A stretch of 64,000 bases of DNA from an uncultured Prevotellaceae bacterium (GCA_946409635.1 CAMJXD010000001.1:124001-188000); one strand, 5' to 3'. Positions 43,796-53,590 are shown, counted from the stretch's first letter. The notes: generated by a model not told the origin, from the sequence alone. Numbers and translations: made by a program.

Positions 43796-45525
43796 TAGAA
43801 CAGGTTGGTCTTGCGCGGGTTGATGCACACGCCCAGAATCCTGTCCTTGTTGCCGTTGAAGTTATAGACCTTGCCGTCATCGGGGTTGAAGTAGTACAGG
43901 CCCGTGGTGTAGGTCTTCTCGGTGGTGGCGGCACGGAAGCCGAAGTAGACGTAGTGCGTCTGGCTGTCGACGGCCATCTGGGTGGTGTAGACGCCCTCGG
44001 CATCGGTCGTGTTGATGGGGTCGGCCTCCATGCTGATAAAGTTGATGTACTTATCGTAGGTCACGGTGGCATTTTCGGCCGGGATGGCATACTGGGTGAA
44101 GCCCACGCCAGGCGTGGTGCCCTTGGTCATCCACACGTACAGGTAACCCAGGTCCTCGTCGAGGGTGAAGGCGCGCGGCTGGGTAGTTTCCAGCACGATG
44201 GGATGCGGCACGGGAACGCCCGTACCCGTCTTGCCGATGTCACTTGAGCGGAAACGGTAGATGCCGTTGCCCGAGTAGTTCTTGCCCCACCAGAACATGC
44301 CGGTGCGGTCAAGGTACAAGCCTGTGTGGATGGCACCATAGGCAATACCCTGGCCATAGTAACTCAACTGGTTATTGACCACAAAGTAGCCGGCCGTGCT
44401 GTTGAAGTTGGTCTGCTCGGTCTCGCCTCGCGCGGTGAGCGCAATGCGGCGGATGCCCGTATTGCGGTCGGTATAGTAGAGGTTGGTTCCGTCGGTGCAA
44501 CCCTGGAAGGGGTCGTTAAAGGCTTGACCGCCTACGTTGGTTATCATGACATTGGTCGTCGAGCCGTCGGCGCTCATGACGGTAATCTTGCCATCGCCCA
44601 GGTTGCCAGCCTCATCGTTGATGTAGTAGTACTGCTTGCCACAGTCCAGGATATAGACGTTGTCCTGCTCGATGACATCGCTCTCGGTCACCGTCTTCTC
44701 GGTGGCAAACACAAGCGTGGTGGGCATGTTACCCGAGCTCACGCCCATGTCGAAGGGCAAATTCTTGGTCCCGGCGGGCAACTGCGAGAGGTCTACCAGC
44801 TTCACCGCCATGATGTTGCCACCCTGGACGGCATAGTAGAGCGTTGGAGCAGGAACCGACGAGCCCACCTGCACATTGACGTAGCTGTCCTCGAGACGGC
44901 GATTCTCACCGTTGATGTCAAACCACGTCTGCAACGTGATGCGCTGCGAGCCGATGTTGCTGAAGGTCAACCTGCCCGGGTTGTCGATCGTGCCGTCCTC
45001 GTGGCTGTAGCCCTCAAATGTCGTGATCAGGTTGCCCTGGGCGTCGCGGGTACCCTCGGGGAAGGTCCATACATACTTGCAGGTGAGGTTTTCGGGGTTG
45101 GGCAACTCGATGTCGAGTTTCACATCCACGTCGTTGATAACCACCGGCGTCGCACTCTGCTCGGTAACGCTCAGCACCGGAGCGATATCATAGATGAGCA
45201 GCGGATAGGTGCGGCTGCCCACGCCCTCGACAGTCAAGGTCACTTGGTAGATTCCCGCTTTGTCATACTTGTGAGAGGGATTCATCTCGGTCGACGTCGT
45301 GCCGTCGCCAAAGTCCCAATTCACACTGCCAGCCCGGGACGAGGTATTGGTGAACTCAACGGTCGATACCACGTAGAAGTCCAGGCCGTAGCGGTCATCA
45401 TCCACCCTGTAAGTGAAGTCCACATCCTTGGTGGGGAAGTTGCCATAGTCGGGCGTCTTGTCAACACACGACACGGCCATCAGCGCCACCAGGGTCAGGA
45501 ATGCTAATATATTGAATTGCTTCAT
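43795..45525 (-). CDS. PKD-domain surface lipoprotein of the SusC/SusD operon
   Basis: A 576-residue lipoprotein: signal peptide with lipobox ending at Cys20 (LMAVSC), then a PKD/Ig-like domain at about 35-120 with the family hallmark NWDFGDGTTS (69-78) and YDKAGIYQVTLTV. The remaining 450 residues form short beta repeats such as LYYTDRNTGIRRIAL, YLYVWMTKG and YVYFGFRAA, reminiscent of a six-bladed propeller. It occupies the place of SusE/SusF-type surface glycan-binding proteins, so ligand binding at the outer membrane is likely but unproven. It has no dockerin. Confidence 0.8.
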   Translation of the reverse strand: MKQFNILAFLTLVALMAVSCVDKTPDYGNFPTKDVDFTYRVDDDRYGLDFYVVSTVEFTNTSSRAGSVNWDFGDGTTSTEMNPSHKYDKAGIYQVTLTVEGVGSRTYPLLIYDIAPVLSVTEQSATPVVINDVDVKLDIELPNPENLTCKYVWTFPEGTRDAQGNLITTFEGYSHEDGTIDNPGRLTFSNIGSQRITLQTWFDINGENRRLEDSYVNVQVGSSVPAPTLYYAVQGGNIMAVKLVDLSQLPAGTKNLPFDMGVSSGNMPTTLVFATEKTVTESDVIEQDNVYILDCGKQYYYINDEAGNLGDGKITVMSADGSTTNVMITNVGGQAFNDPFQGCTDGTNLYYTDRNTGIRRIALTARGETEQTNFNSTAGYFVVNNQLSYYGQGIAYGAIHTGLYLDRTGMFWWGKNYSGNGIYRFRSSDIGKTGTGVPVPHPIVLETTQPRAFTLDEDLGYLYVWMTKGTTPGVGFTQYAIPAENATVTYDKYINFISMEADPINTTDAEGVYTTQMAVDSQTHYVYFGFRAATTEKTYTTGLYYFNPDDGKVYNFNGNKDRILGVCINPRKTNLF

Positions 45526-45584
45526 TGTTTTCTCAGTTTTAAGTTGTACCTGTTAATTCTTAACCATTAACTCTTAACTGTAAA

Positions 45585-46631
45585 CTAGTTCAGTGTCACT
45601 TCTTTGTTGTCGGTAGTCACACCCACCTTGCCATCGGTGTCATAGACACGGAACTGGGGCTCCAGGTAGTAGGTACGGGAGAAGTTCACCGTGTAGACCT
45701 TGTCGGCCGTGTTGTAGATCCATGACGTGAAGGGGATGGTCTCAATCATGCTCTTGAAGTAGGGCATGTACTGGCGGCGCACGGTGGTAATCTTGCCACC
45801 CGTGTCATCGCTGTAGCGCGAGAAGAGCCAGTAAGCCGACTTGTAGACCGGCTGCACATTTGCCCCCTGGGGCGCAGCGCTGGGCTGGTCAATCTCGTGA
45901 TAGACGGCGCTACCGTCCTCGGCCACAGTGATGTAGTAGTAGTGATCCACCTCATCGGTGGTATACCACTCGTTGGACTTGTCGGCCGCAGTCGTCACCG
46001 TCGGGAATTCCATGCCGTACTGGCCGTTCAGTTGCTCAAACAGTTCAGCGGGGAAGTCGTAATTGATGTAGACGTTGCGCAGGTCGTTATAGTAGGTGCT
46101 GTCCTTGGTCAAGGCATTGACCATGTAGCCCATGAACTCCTGCTGGAACGTCGAGGGATAATAACTGTCGAACTTCTCCTGGTCCCACTGCTCGGGATTG
46201 ACCCAGGTCACTGGAGCCAGTGTGCGCGAGGTGGGGAAACTGTCAGTCAGCACATACTCGTAGCCGTCCCACACGGCCTTGCTGTGAGGATAGGTGGCGA
46301 CCATCTGGCTGGAGCGCACCGTGTCGGTCAGGGAGTAGTTCTTGGTATAGGCGAGTGAAGTCGTCAGCTTGCTGGTTGCCGTGGCGGTCTGCTCGCGCTT
46401 GATGAGGCACCACACCTCGCTATGGTCAATCGCCTTCTCGCTGGTGGTGTAGTACTTGCCCTTGAAGGTGGCATAGCGGCCGGCCTTGACCACTGTGGAA
46501 CCTTGCTCCCAGTCGACCGTGGGCAACACCTGACCGAGCTCACCGTTGTCGGCAAAGGGGTCATGTATCGCACACGATGAGGTGAGCAATGCTACCAGAG
46601 CCATCAGTCCATATAATTTATATCGTTTCAT
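45585..46631 (-). CDS. SusE-position surface lipoprotein, family unknown
   Basis: A 348-residue lipoprotein, start ATG at 46631 (an in-frame TTG four codons upstream is less likely). The signal peptide ends in the lipobox LLTSSC. The body is beta-rich and Tyr/Thr-rich (YATFKGKYYTTSEKA, EVDHYYYITVAEDGSA, YTVNFSRTYYLEPQFRVYD) with no catalytic motif recognised. Its place directly after susD and before the PKD lipoprotein suggests a surface glycan-binding accessory protein. Spacers on both sides contain the TTAACTA repeat. Confidence 0.75.
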   Translation of the reverse strand: MKRYKLYGLMALVALLTSSCAIHDPFADNGELGQVLPTVDWEQGSTVVKAGRYATFKGKYYTTSEKAIDHSEVWCLIKREQTATATSKLTTSLAYTKNYSLTDTVRSSQMVATYPHSKAVWDGYEYVLTDSFPTSRTLAPVTWVNPEQWDQEKFDSYYPSTFQQEFMGYMVNALTKDSTYYNDLRNVYINYDFPAELFEQLNGQYGMEFPTVTTAADKSNEWYTTDEVDHYYYITVAEDGSAVYHEIDQPSAAPQGANVQPVYKSAYWLFSRYSDDTGGKITTVRRQYMPYFKSMIETIPFTSWIYNTADKVYTVNFSRTYYLEPQFRVYDTDGKVGVTTDNKEVTLN

Positions 46632-46640
46632 AATTGACGT

Positions 46641-46683
46641 CAACTATTAACTGTTATCTATTAACTATTAACTACTAACTACT
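46641..46683. repeat. TTAACTA short tandem repeat in operon spacer 2
   Basis: Tandem TTAACTA-type units run from the spacer into the susD stop codon (TAG at 46679-46681). Nearly identical in order to the array at 43763-43795. Confidence 0.7.
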
Positions 46684-48592
46684 CTTGGGTCAACGAGGTG
46701 ACTTCACCATAGTTGTGGGCCCAGATCATGGGTTCCTGCAGCCACTTGTAGTTCTTGTAGGCTCCCAGTCGCTCGAGTTCCTGGCGGTTGTACTTCTCCT
46801 CGGTCTCGGGGTCGTAGTTGATGCGCTGGATCCAGGTGTTCTCCTTCTGCTCCTCGGTCAAGCCGTCAATCCAGTAGGCTGAATAGAGGTTGTAAGGACG
46901 GCGCAGGGTGGGATAAACGATTTCCTGGTTGTCACCGATGCCGTAGTGGTTGCGGTTGTTACTGTAGTGGTAACGGCGCATGTCGGTCCACTGCTCGGGC
47001 TGCAGGTACATGGCGATGTACTTCTGCTGCATCAAGTCGCTCAGCGAGAACTCGCTGGGGTTGAAGAACCAGTGCTTGTTGCCGCGGTCGGTCACCTTGT
47101 GCACCGAGATGTTCTTGCCCTTGTAGTAGTCCTCGTTGTCGAGGAAGGCTGCAATCTGGCCCTCCCAGTACTCGGCAGCCTGGTATCCGGGCTTACCGCC
47201 GGCCACTGAGTTGCCAGGATACTTGTTATCGGTGTTGGCATTGTAGTTCTCGTTGGGATAGAGCCGCAGGAAGGCGTCGAGATGGCGCTGGATGTTCCAC
47301 TGCGTAGCTTCCTTGGCCAGCGCACAAGCCTCGGTCTTCCGGCCCATCCAGTAGAGGGCTTCGGCCTTGATGAAATAGAGTTCCTCCATCGTGAAGATGG
47401 GGTTATAGGCATCGGCTGCGCCGGCATAGGCTCCCATGTACAGGTTAGGATAGTTGGCAATCTTGTAGGAAGTACCCATGCCGATGTTGTTCTCCAGATA
47501 ACGCATCTTGATGCGCTCGCTGGTCACCGAGGGGCTGGCGGGTCCCGTGCGGGCAATCATCAGCAGGCCACAGCGGGGGTCGTTGGCAAAGCCGTCGTGA
47601 GCACCCTCGGCATTAAACATGCCGCAGGTCATCTCGTTGTCGGGCTTGCTGATGCCCAACAGGTCTACCATGAAGAACTTGCTGGGGATGGCGCTACCCA
47701 AGAGGTTGCCACGCGACTCCCACGAGTTGATCACGGGCTGGGCGACGCTCCACACAGCGTTCTGGGTGCCCGTGCCGCCGTCCCAGTAGTAGCGGGGCTC
47801 GTTGCCAAACCACGGCTCACGACCACCCTGGTAGTCAAACACGTCGCCCTTGCGCCACTGGTTGATGGCGGCATCGGCGGCATCGATAATCTGCTGGCAC
47901 ATGGCTACCGAGCGATCCACATTGGGGATGTTGCGAAGCAGCAGGCGGGCCTTGATGGCCAGCACCAGGCCTTTCCACTTCTCGAGGTCGCCGCCATAGA
48001 CGCGGTCCTCCTTGGCTGTCAGGGGCTGGTTGTCGGGATTGTTGACTATCGCGGGATCCTCATACATTTTGATGAGGTCGTCGCATTCCTGCATCATCCA
48101 GGCGTAGACCGAAGCTTGGGTGTCGTAGGTAGGAGCGATGCTCTTGTAAGCCTCGCTGCGGGGAATGTCGCCAAAGGCGTCGGTCGTCAACTGGGTGGAC
48201 ATCAGCATGATCGTGCGGCCTATCAGCTCATAGTTGGGCGAATTGATGGCCTGGGAGTTCTTCACCAGGTTGTCGGTGTTCTTGCCGATGTCATAGAAGT
48301 GGCGGCGCCACATCGGGTGACGGTTCATCGTCAGCATCTCCCACTCACACTTGTAGCTGTAGGCGCCCACCGAACTCTTGCCGCCGGTGGTGAGCATCTG
48401 TGAGAAGTAGGCATAATACTCACTATGGTCATACACAATCTGCTGGGCATAATAGATGATGACGGGCAGACCGTCCTTGGCATCAATCACATGGGCCCTG
48501 TCGGGATTGACATTGTCATCGAGCACATCGTTACAGCCCACCGACATCAGGAGGGCCAGCATCAATAATGCAATAAATTTGATCTTTTTCAT
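46679..48592 (-). CDS. SusD/RagB-family outer-membrane lipoprotein
   Basis: A 637-residue SusD homologue, the surface lid that captures substrate for the SusC pore. Lipobox ends at Cys20 (SVGCND). Family features: DTQASVYAWMMQECDDLIKMYEDPA (shown in parts: TQASVYAWM and ECDDLI), the TPR-forming LEKWKGLVLAIKARLLLR, NPIFTMEELYFIKAEALYW and a C-terminal YPTLRRPYNLYS region. At 637 residues it is longer than average. The start lies 18 bp after the SusC stop, as usual for this pair. Confidence 0.93.
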   Translation of the reverse strand: MKKIKFIALLMLALLMSVGCNDVLDDNVNPDRAHVIDAKDGLPVIIYYAQQIVYDHSEYYAYFSQMLTTGGKSSVGAYSYKCEWEMLTMNRHPMWRRHFYDIGKNTDNLVKNSQAINSPNYELIGRTIMLMSTQLTTDAFGDIPRSEAYKSIAPTYDTQASVYAWMMQECDDLIKMYEDPAIVNNPDNQPLTAKEDRVYGGDLEKWKGLVLAIKARLLLRNIPNVDRSVAMCQQIIDAADAAINQWRKGDVFDYQGGREPWFGNEPRYYWDGGTGTQNAVWSVAQPVINSWESRGNLLGSAIPSKFFMVDLLGISKPDNEMTCGMFNAEGAHDGFANDPRCGLLMIARTGPASPSVTSERIKMRYLENNIGMGTSYKIANYPNLYMGAYAGAADAYNPIFTMEELYFIKAEALYWMGRKTEACALAKEATQWNIQRHLDAFLRLYPNENYNANTDNKYPGNSVAGGKPGYQAAEYWEGQIAAFLDNEDYYKGKNISVHKVTDRGNKHWFFNPSEFSLSDLMQQKYIAMYLQPEQWTDMRRYHYSNNRNHYGIGDNQEIVYPTLRRPYNLYSAYWIDGLTEEQKENTWIQRINYDPETEEKYNRQELERLGAYKNYKWLQEPMIWAHNYGEVTSLTQE

Positions 48593-48610
48593 AGTCGTTG
48601 GCCTCCTGCT

Positions 48611-51600
48611 CTAGAATGTTGCTTTAAGCGTGAAATTGAAACTGCGCGTGCTGGGCACGTTGTAATTGTCGATGCCAGCGCTACCCGTACCGCCGCCTGT
48701 GCCTGCCAGCACGGCGGGATCATTGCCGCAGTACTTGGTCAGCAGGAACAGGTTGCGTGCCGTTGCCGTCACAGACAAGCCCTTGACAGGCCAGGTGCGC
48801 TTGAAGTGCTTGCCGATGTCGTAACTCAGCGTCACATAACTCAAGCGTATGTAGGAACCGTCCTCAATGAAGTTGGACGAGACAGTCGAGTAATAGGTGT
48901 TGATAAAGTAAGAGTCAAGCACGATGGGCGTCGTGTTCTTGACATAGGTCGTCGTTCCGTCAGGTCCCGGCACGGCCTGCACGCCGTCGATGATGTACTC
49001 GCGGTTGCGGTACTTGTCATAGAGGCTGCTCATGCCGTTGGTGATCTGGCTGCGGCCGGTGACATTGACCACGTCACCGCCCTTGCGGCCATCGAACAGG
49101 AACGACAGCGACGCGTTCTTGTAACGCAGCGTGCTGCCCACACCTAACAGCCAGTCGGGCTCACGGTTGCCAATGTAAAGACCCTTGGCAGCATCGATGA
49201 TGGGATAACCGTTCTCGTCACACACAACGCGGCCCTCGGGGTCACGTACGTAGTCCTTGCCCGAAATACCCGTCGAGGATTCATGCAGGCGGGCAACAGG
49301 GAAGATGTCACCATACTGGGTGCCCTGAATCTCGGTCAACTCGTTGGGCAGGTAAAGCACCTTGCTGCGGTTGAACGAGAAGTTGGCCAGCGCGGTCCAC
49401 GAGAAGTCATTGGCCTTGATAAGATCCTGATTGAGTGAAATTTCCATACCGTGGTTCTTCAGGCTACCCTCGTTGCGGGTCTGGAGAATCACACCCGAGG
49501 CCGGCGACACGCGCACGGTCACAATCTGGTTATCGACCGTGGTCGAGTAGTAAGCGATATCCAGGCGGGTCCAGTTGCGGAAGAAGCGCAGGTCGGCACC
49601 AATCTCCCACGACTTGGTCATCTCGGGCACCAAATCAACGGCACGTGATGTGGTGGGATCAACACCGTAACCGCCGTCGGGGAAAAGGGTCCACTGCTTA
49701 TAGGTGTCGGTAAACAAGAAGGCCTGGCAATCCTTACCCACCTTGGCCCAGTTGCCACGCAACTTGCCATAGCTGAACCAGTCGTTGCTCAGGTTAAACA
49801 ACTCGCTGAAGATGACACCGGCTGTTACCGACGGATAGAAGAAAGTAGTCTGGGTGGACTGCCTCAAGGTCGATGAGCCGTCCATTCGGGCAGTAGCCGA
49901 AATCTGGGCCATCCCCTTATAGTCAAAGCGCAACTCGCCAAAGTGGCCGTAGATGTTCCGCTTGCTGTGATACAGCGTGGGATGGTTGCTGATGAGCAGG
50001 TCTCCGTTTGTAAAATCGGTGTTGTTGAAACTGTAGAATTCACCGCCCAGCTGGAAGTGCTCATTGTAGATCGAGGCTTCCACGCCACGGTTCTCCTTAT
50101 ACTCGAGTCCATACAGGGCACTCACGGTATAGTCCTGGGCAAAGGTGTGCTGATAGGTTGCCAGCAGCTGCATGTTGAGTAGCGAGCCGCGACTGGGCTG
50201 GAAACTGTAGGAACCAAACTTGGACTGCATGTCCGAGAGTTTGGTCTGGACATCCTCGGCTGTGGGATCGACAAGGTCGCCATCATAGATGCGGGGCACG
50301 GTATAGGAGTCATACATCGAGTAGCTCTTGTCATAGCCCATCTTGCCGGTAAACACCAGATTCTTGATGGGCTCATAGCTAACCTGCCCGTTGATGATGA
50401 AACGGTTGCTCTCGGTTTGGCTCCAGTCCATATAGCGTCCAAAGTAGGGCGACACGGCGCCGTTGATGCGCTCGGTATCGAGCAGGTTCTCCCAGTGGTC
50501 ATAGTAGGCCCACCAGTTCACATGGCCCTCCAGTGTGCGGTAATCGCTCATGTCCTTGTTGATGCCCCAGTTATAGATGGTGGACATGGAGTTGCCAAAG
50601 CCGCGTGACTTGCGGTTCATGAAGTTGGCACTCAGCTGGATAGTCACCTTGTCGCTGGGCTTATAGATGCCCTTGAGCAGCACATTCACCTGCTTGCGGT
50701 AATCCTTGGGAACGATACCCTGATTATCGGTGTAGGATGCCGAGGCATAAGAGGAGAATTTCTCCGAGCCTCCGCTCACGCTCACATCATACTTCTGCAG
50801 GATGCCTGTCTGGAGAAACTCTTTCAAGTTGTTGTAGTAACGGTCATTCTCGCCCATATAGGGGCCCCAACCGCCACTGCCCATGTTCTCCTTGTACATG
50901 CCCTTGGCACCGGGGATAAAGGTGCTCTGGATCTTGGGGAGACGATAGGGTGTGTTCAACTCAACGGTTGCCGATGCCGAGACGTTGATCTCGCCACCCT
51001 TGCCACCGCTCTTGGTGGTGACCATGATGACACCGTTGGCGGCTTCCTGGCCATAGAGGGCCGAGGCGGCAGCACCCTTCAACACCGTGATGTTGTCGAT
51101 GTCGTTGGGGTTCATGTCGGCCAGTGTGGAGGCACCACCTCTAATGGCCATGCCATCGATGATAATCAGTGGCTCATTGCCCATCGAGTTGTTCATCGAC
51201 GATATAGCACGAATAATGATCTGTGTCGAGGAGTTGGGAGAACTGCCGCCGGTACTCACCTGCAAGCCGGCGACCTTGCCCTGCAGGGTGTTGGCAAAGT
51301 TGGTGGCACCACCTGCAGTCACCTGTTCCTCGTCAAGGGACTGAACGGCAAAGTTCAGCTTCTTTTTCTCCTGGGTCTGGCCCATGGCGGTCACCACGAC
51401 CTCACCCAGCACTTGGGAATTCTCGTCAAGCGTGATGTTGACCTCGGTCTGTCCCGGGCCTATCTTCACGCTCTTGGGATTCATGCCCACGTAGCTCACG
51501 TCGAGCACGTCGCCGTCGTTAGCCTCAATCGAGAAACGGCCGTCGAAGTCGGTCGCCGTGCCGCGCGTTGTGCCGTGCACCTTGACCGACGCGCCGATAA

Positions 51601-51706
51601 TCGGCTCGCCGTCGCTCGACTGCGTCACCACGCCTGTCACCACACGGGCCAGTCCCGGCAGTGACAAGAGGCTTAGGCACAGTAGCAATAGTAACTGTTT
51701 TCTCAT
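48611..51706 (-). CDS. SusC/RagA-family TonB-dependent outer-membrane transporter
   Basis: A 1031-residue TonB-dependent importer. Signal peptide 1-20, then a carboxypeptidase-regulatory-like domain (about 22-105) with VTQSSDGEPIIGASVKVHGT. The plug domain contains VVVTAMGQTQEKKKL, the SusC-specific NTLQGKVAGLQVSTGG and DGMAIRGGASTLADMNPNDI, then AASALYGQEAANGVIMVTTK. A 22-strand barrel follows, ending in the aromatic F (NFTLKATF). With SusD it imports oligomers released at the surface. There is no adjacent sigma/anti-sigma pair or hybrid two-component regulator in the window. Confidence 0.95.
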   Translation of the reverse strand: MRKQLLLLLCLSLLSLPGLARVVTGVVTQSSDGEPIIGASVKVHGTTRGTATDFDGRFSIEANDGDVLDVSYVGMNPKSVKIGPGQTEVNITLDENSQVLGEVVVTAMGQTQEKKKLNFAVQSLDEEQVTAGGATNFANTLQGKVAGLQVSTGGSSPNSSTQIIIRAISSMNNSMGNEPLIIIDGMAIRGGASTLADMNPNDIDNITVLKGAAASALYGQEAANGVIMVTTKSGGKGGEINVSASATVELNTPYRLPKIQSTFIPGAKGMYKENMGSGGWGPYMGENDRYYNNLKEFLQTGILQKYDVSVSGGSEKFSSYASASYTDNQGIVPKDYRKQVNVLLKGIYKPSDKVTIQLSANFMNRKSRGFGNSMSTIYNWGINKDMSDYRTLEGHVNWWAYYDHWENLLDTERINGAVSPYFGRYMDWSQTESNRFIINGQVSYEPIKNLVFTGKMGYDKSYSMYDSYTVPRIYDGDLVDPTAEDVQTKLSDMQSKFGSYSFQPSRGSLLNMQLLATYQHTFAQDYTVSALYGLEYKENRGVEASIYNEHFQLGGEFYSFNNTDFTNGDLLISNHPTLYHSKRNIYGHFGELRFDYKGMAQISATARMDGSSTLRQSTQTTFFYPSVTAGVIFSELFNLSNDWFSYGKLRGNWAKVGKDCQAFLFTDTYKQWTLFPDGGYGVDPTTSRAVDLVPEMTKSWEIGADLRFFRNWTRLDIAYYSTTVDNQIVTVRVSPASGVILQTRNEGSLKNHGMEISLNQDLIKANDFSWTALANFSFNRSKVLYLPNELTEIQGTQYGDIFPVARLHESSTGISGKDYVRDPEGRVVCDENGYPIIDAAKGLYIGNREPDWLLGVGSTLRYKNASLSFLFDGRKGGDVVNVTGRSQITNGMSSLYDKYRNREYIIDGVQAVPGPDGTTTYVKNTTPIVLDSYFINTYYSTVSSNFIEDGSYIRLSYVTLSYDIGKHFKRTWPVKGLSVTATARNLFLLTKYCGNDPAVLAGTGGGTGSAGIDNYNVPSTRSFNFTLKATF

Positions 51707-51767
51707 TCTTGATAGGTTTTATTGATTAGGTAATATTAAATATCAAAGGTGGTTTCAGAATGAACTA

Positions 51768-51775
51768 CAAACATA
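51768..51775 (-). promoter_or_regulatory. -7 element upstream of the SusC operon
   Basis: Minus-strand TATGTTTG in an AT-rich stretch 62 nt before the SusC start. A TTTG lies only 12 nt further upstream, so the -33 element is not at standard spacing. Confidence 0.4.
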
Positions 51776-51870
51776 CACATTATTTTTCAAACTTTAAAAC
51801 CATTCCCCATTTTTAACACTCAAAATTCAATATATTTTGTATTCAGTAACACTTTTTCAATAATTTTTAC

Positions 51871-52408
51871 AGATTAAACAAGCAGACGAATACGCCAAAA
51901 GAAAACAAAACATCGTATCCACTAAAAAACAGTGATGTTGAGGCAGAAGCAGGCCGAAAGTCTGCACAAGGCCAGAGGCCTTGAATAAGCACAACCCCAG
52001 GGTGCACAGGCCGTAGGTCTGAGTGGCCTGGGAAGAATGCGTAAAAAGGAGCGGACCTCGTAGAGGGCCACTCACTGCCAGCATATATGGTCATCCAGGG
52101 AGCCCGAGGTAGATATAGTCTCCGCCACCAGACCACAAGGAACTGTAGAGACGCAAAATCTTGCGTCTCCAATCGCTAGGCGTTACCATCTACTACCGCT
52201 GAGATTAGACCCATGGCGAGAGTCAAATACAGTGGACTGGCTTGCTTGCACTCTGTTGAAGTAATGTCCATTGCCGCCGAAAGAGCTAGCCAGGAGGTGT
52301 TGATATTACCTCAGCTGCCCACCCCTTCCTTAAACACCTTGCCGCTGTCAGTCTTGAACGCCACCGATGCGTTCAAGACAGGAATTGTTGAGCTAAAGAC
52401 AAGGAAAA
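51871..52408. other. Gene-free 540-bp spacer with hairpins, probably a degenerate dispersed repeat
   Basis: No convincing coding frame. Two perfect hairpins stand out: GAGACGCAA/TTGCGTCTC at 52148-52169 and an 11-bp stem at 52351-52361 with 52369-52379. The stretch 51950-52110 is unlike coding DNA and holds repeated near-palindromic pieces (AGGCC/GGCCT-type). From general acquaintance with Bacteroidales intergenic sequences it resembles a multi-copy non-coding repeat, but no second copy is in this window. Confidence 0.4.
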
Positions 52409-53260
52409 TCAGTCAGGATCGTCTGTTTGATACTCGTCTAATGGCACTTTGTTATCTTGTGGAAAAAGCGTTGAATAAATTCGATCTGACTCCTCTACAG
52501 TTATTTTGCGTTCATTAAAACCCGCTCCGGCATAGCAGCCATCAATGAAATCCGCTTCAACAAAATGAAACAGCAAAGGCTGCATGATAATTGATAAACT
52601 ATTATCGGCTCCCATTTCATAGGCGCTAAGTTCAGATTCTCCCATCGGGGTAGGCGACATGTTTTTCATCATCATTGCGAAACCTGCAGCATAGGACTCA
52701 TAATCGGCAGGTGCTTCATCTTTGCTTTTTTTTGTCATCTCATATATGTATTCCTGTAATCCCGGCTGAAATCCTTTTATGACACCATAACCAGTAAAGA
52801 ACTTGCATTTTTCCTCTTCCGGCAGTTCGAGAGGATCCGTATCATCGGGCAGACTTTTCATGTATTCCATAATACTGATAGTGTCTTGAGGTAGTGTCAA
52901 CTGATGGTTAACGGTTTTCATTAGACCATCATAGATACAGCCGTATGGAATACGCTCTTTTTGTGAATTAGTTCCATCAATGAAAAATACTCCTTCCATC
53001 GCCCCTATGGCAAAAGAAATATTCTTAATGGAATCCTGAGTATACTTCATGAAGGGTAAATTTTCTTCAAATCCTCGAATAAACTCAGCTAACTCGGTCT
53101 CGCTGAACCCATTTTCTGAATAAATAGACTCTGGACTCTCCTTAATAGAACGAATCATAACGTCTCCTAAAGCATAAGAAACCGAGTCAAATTCTGCTAC
53201 TTCAGCATCTGCAATCATGCCGAAGCAAAGAAGAAAAATGATTGAAAAGATGTGTCTCAT
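52409..53260 (-). CDS. Exported protein resembling repeated FKBP N-terminal segments without a PPIase domain
   Basis: A 283-residue protein with a signal peptide (1-19). The body repeats the pattern seen in FKBP_N domains of periplasmic prolyl isomerases: SYALGDVMIRSIKE, FIRGFEENLPFM, SFAIGAMEGVF, YGVIKGFQPGLQEYI, SYAAGFAMMMKNM and YEMGADNSLSI. The FKBP catalytic domain that normally follows is absent. It may be a chaperone-like dimerisation module on its own. Base composition is more AT-rich than neighbours. A -7-like TATCTTTG lies at 53280-53287. Confidence 0.65.
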   Translation of the reverse strand: MRHIFSIIFLLCFGMIADAEVAEFDSVSYALGDVMIRSIKESPESIYSENGFSETELAEFIRGFEENLPFMKYTQDSIKNISFAIGAMEGVFFIDGTNSQKERIPYGCIYDGLMKTVNHQLTLPQDTISIMEYMKSLPDDTDPLELPEEEKCKFFTGYGVIKGFQPGLQEYIYEMTKKSKDEAPADYESYAAGFAMMMKNMSPTPMGESELSAYEMGADNSLSIIMQPLLFHFVEADFIDGCYAGAGFNERKITVEESDRIYSTLFPQDNKVPLDEYQTDDPD

Positions 53261-53287
53261 AATGCTATCCTTTTTGCCGCAAAGATA

Positions 53288-53532
53288 CGACTATCTCCTG
53301 ATAATCGTATTCGGAATGCGACAAAATTTAGAGAAATATAAAAATGCCATTCACCTCGAAGATGCAGCAGATACGAGCTTGGCGTATCTGATACGAGATG
53401 GGCCGTTTGAACTGCCGGGTGCTTCGATAGAAGTCAGTGCACATAGTCACCATGAGCACGTCATGGTTGTGGAACAAGTGTTACCGAGGCTTCATACTAT
53501 GGTTTCCTGTGCAATGCTATCACTAGAACCGC
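53288..53532. other. Spacer with no convincing gene
   Basis: A plus-strand open frame (53217-53606) crosses this region, but it begins inside the signal-peptide region of the neighbouring gene and its product matches nothing I recognise. Short ATACGA/TCGTAT repeats occur at about 53371-53398. Treated as non-coding. Confidence 0.4.
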
Positions 53533-53566
53533 AAGAGAGAGCCTGGATTTCTCCAGGCTCTCTCTT
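53533..53566. terminator. Strong hairpin downstream of the GH20 gene
   Basis: A perfect 15-bp stem (53533-53547 with 53552-53566) with a 4-nt loop, 25 bp after the GH20 stop. On the plus strand the end is T-rich; on the minus strand the right arm ends in CTT only. Confidence 0.65.
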
Positions 53567-53590
53567 TAAGTCTTATTACCTATCTGCCAG

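Noticed and set aside
52213-52518. A 101-codon plus-strand frame
   Set aside because: It overlaps the end of the FKBP_N-like gene, covers two hairpins and has no recognisable composition or promoter.
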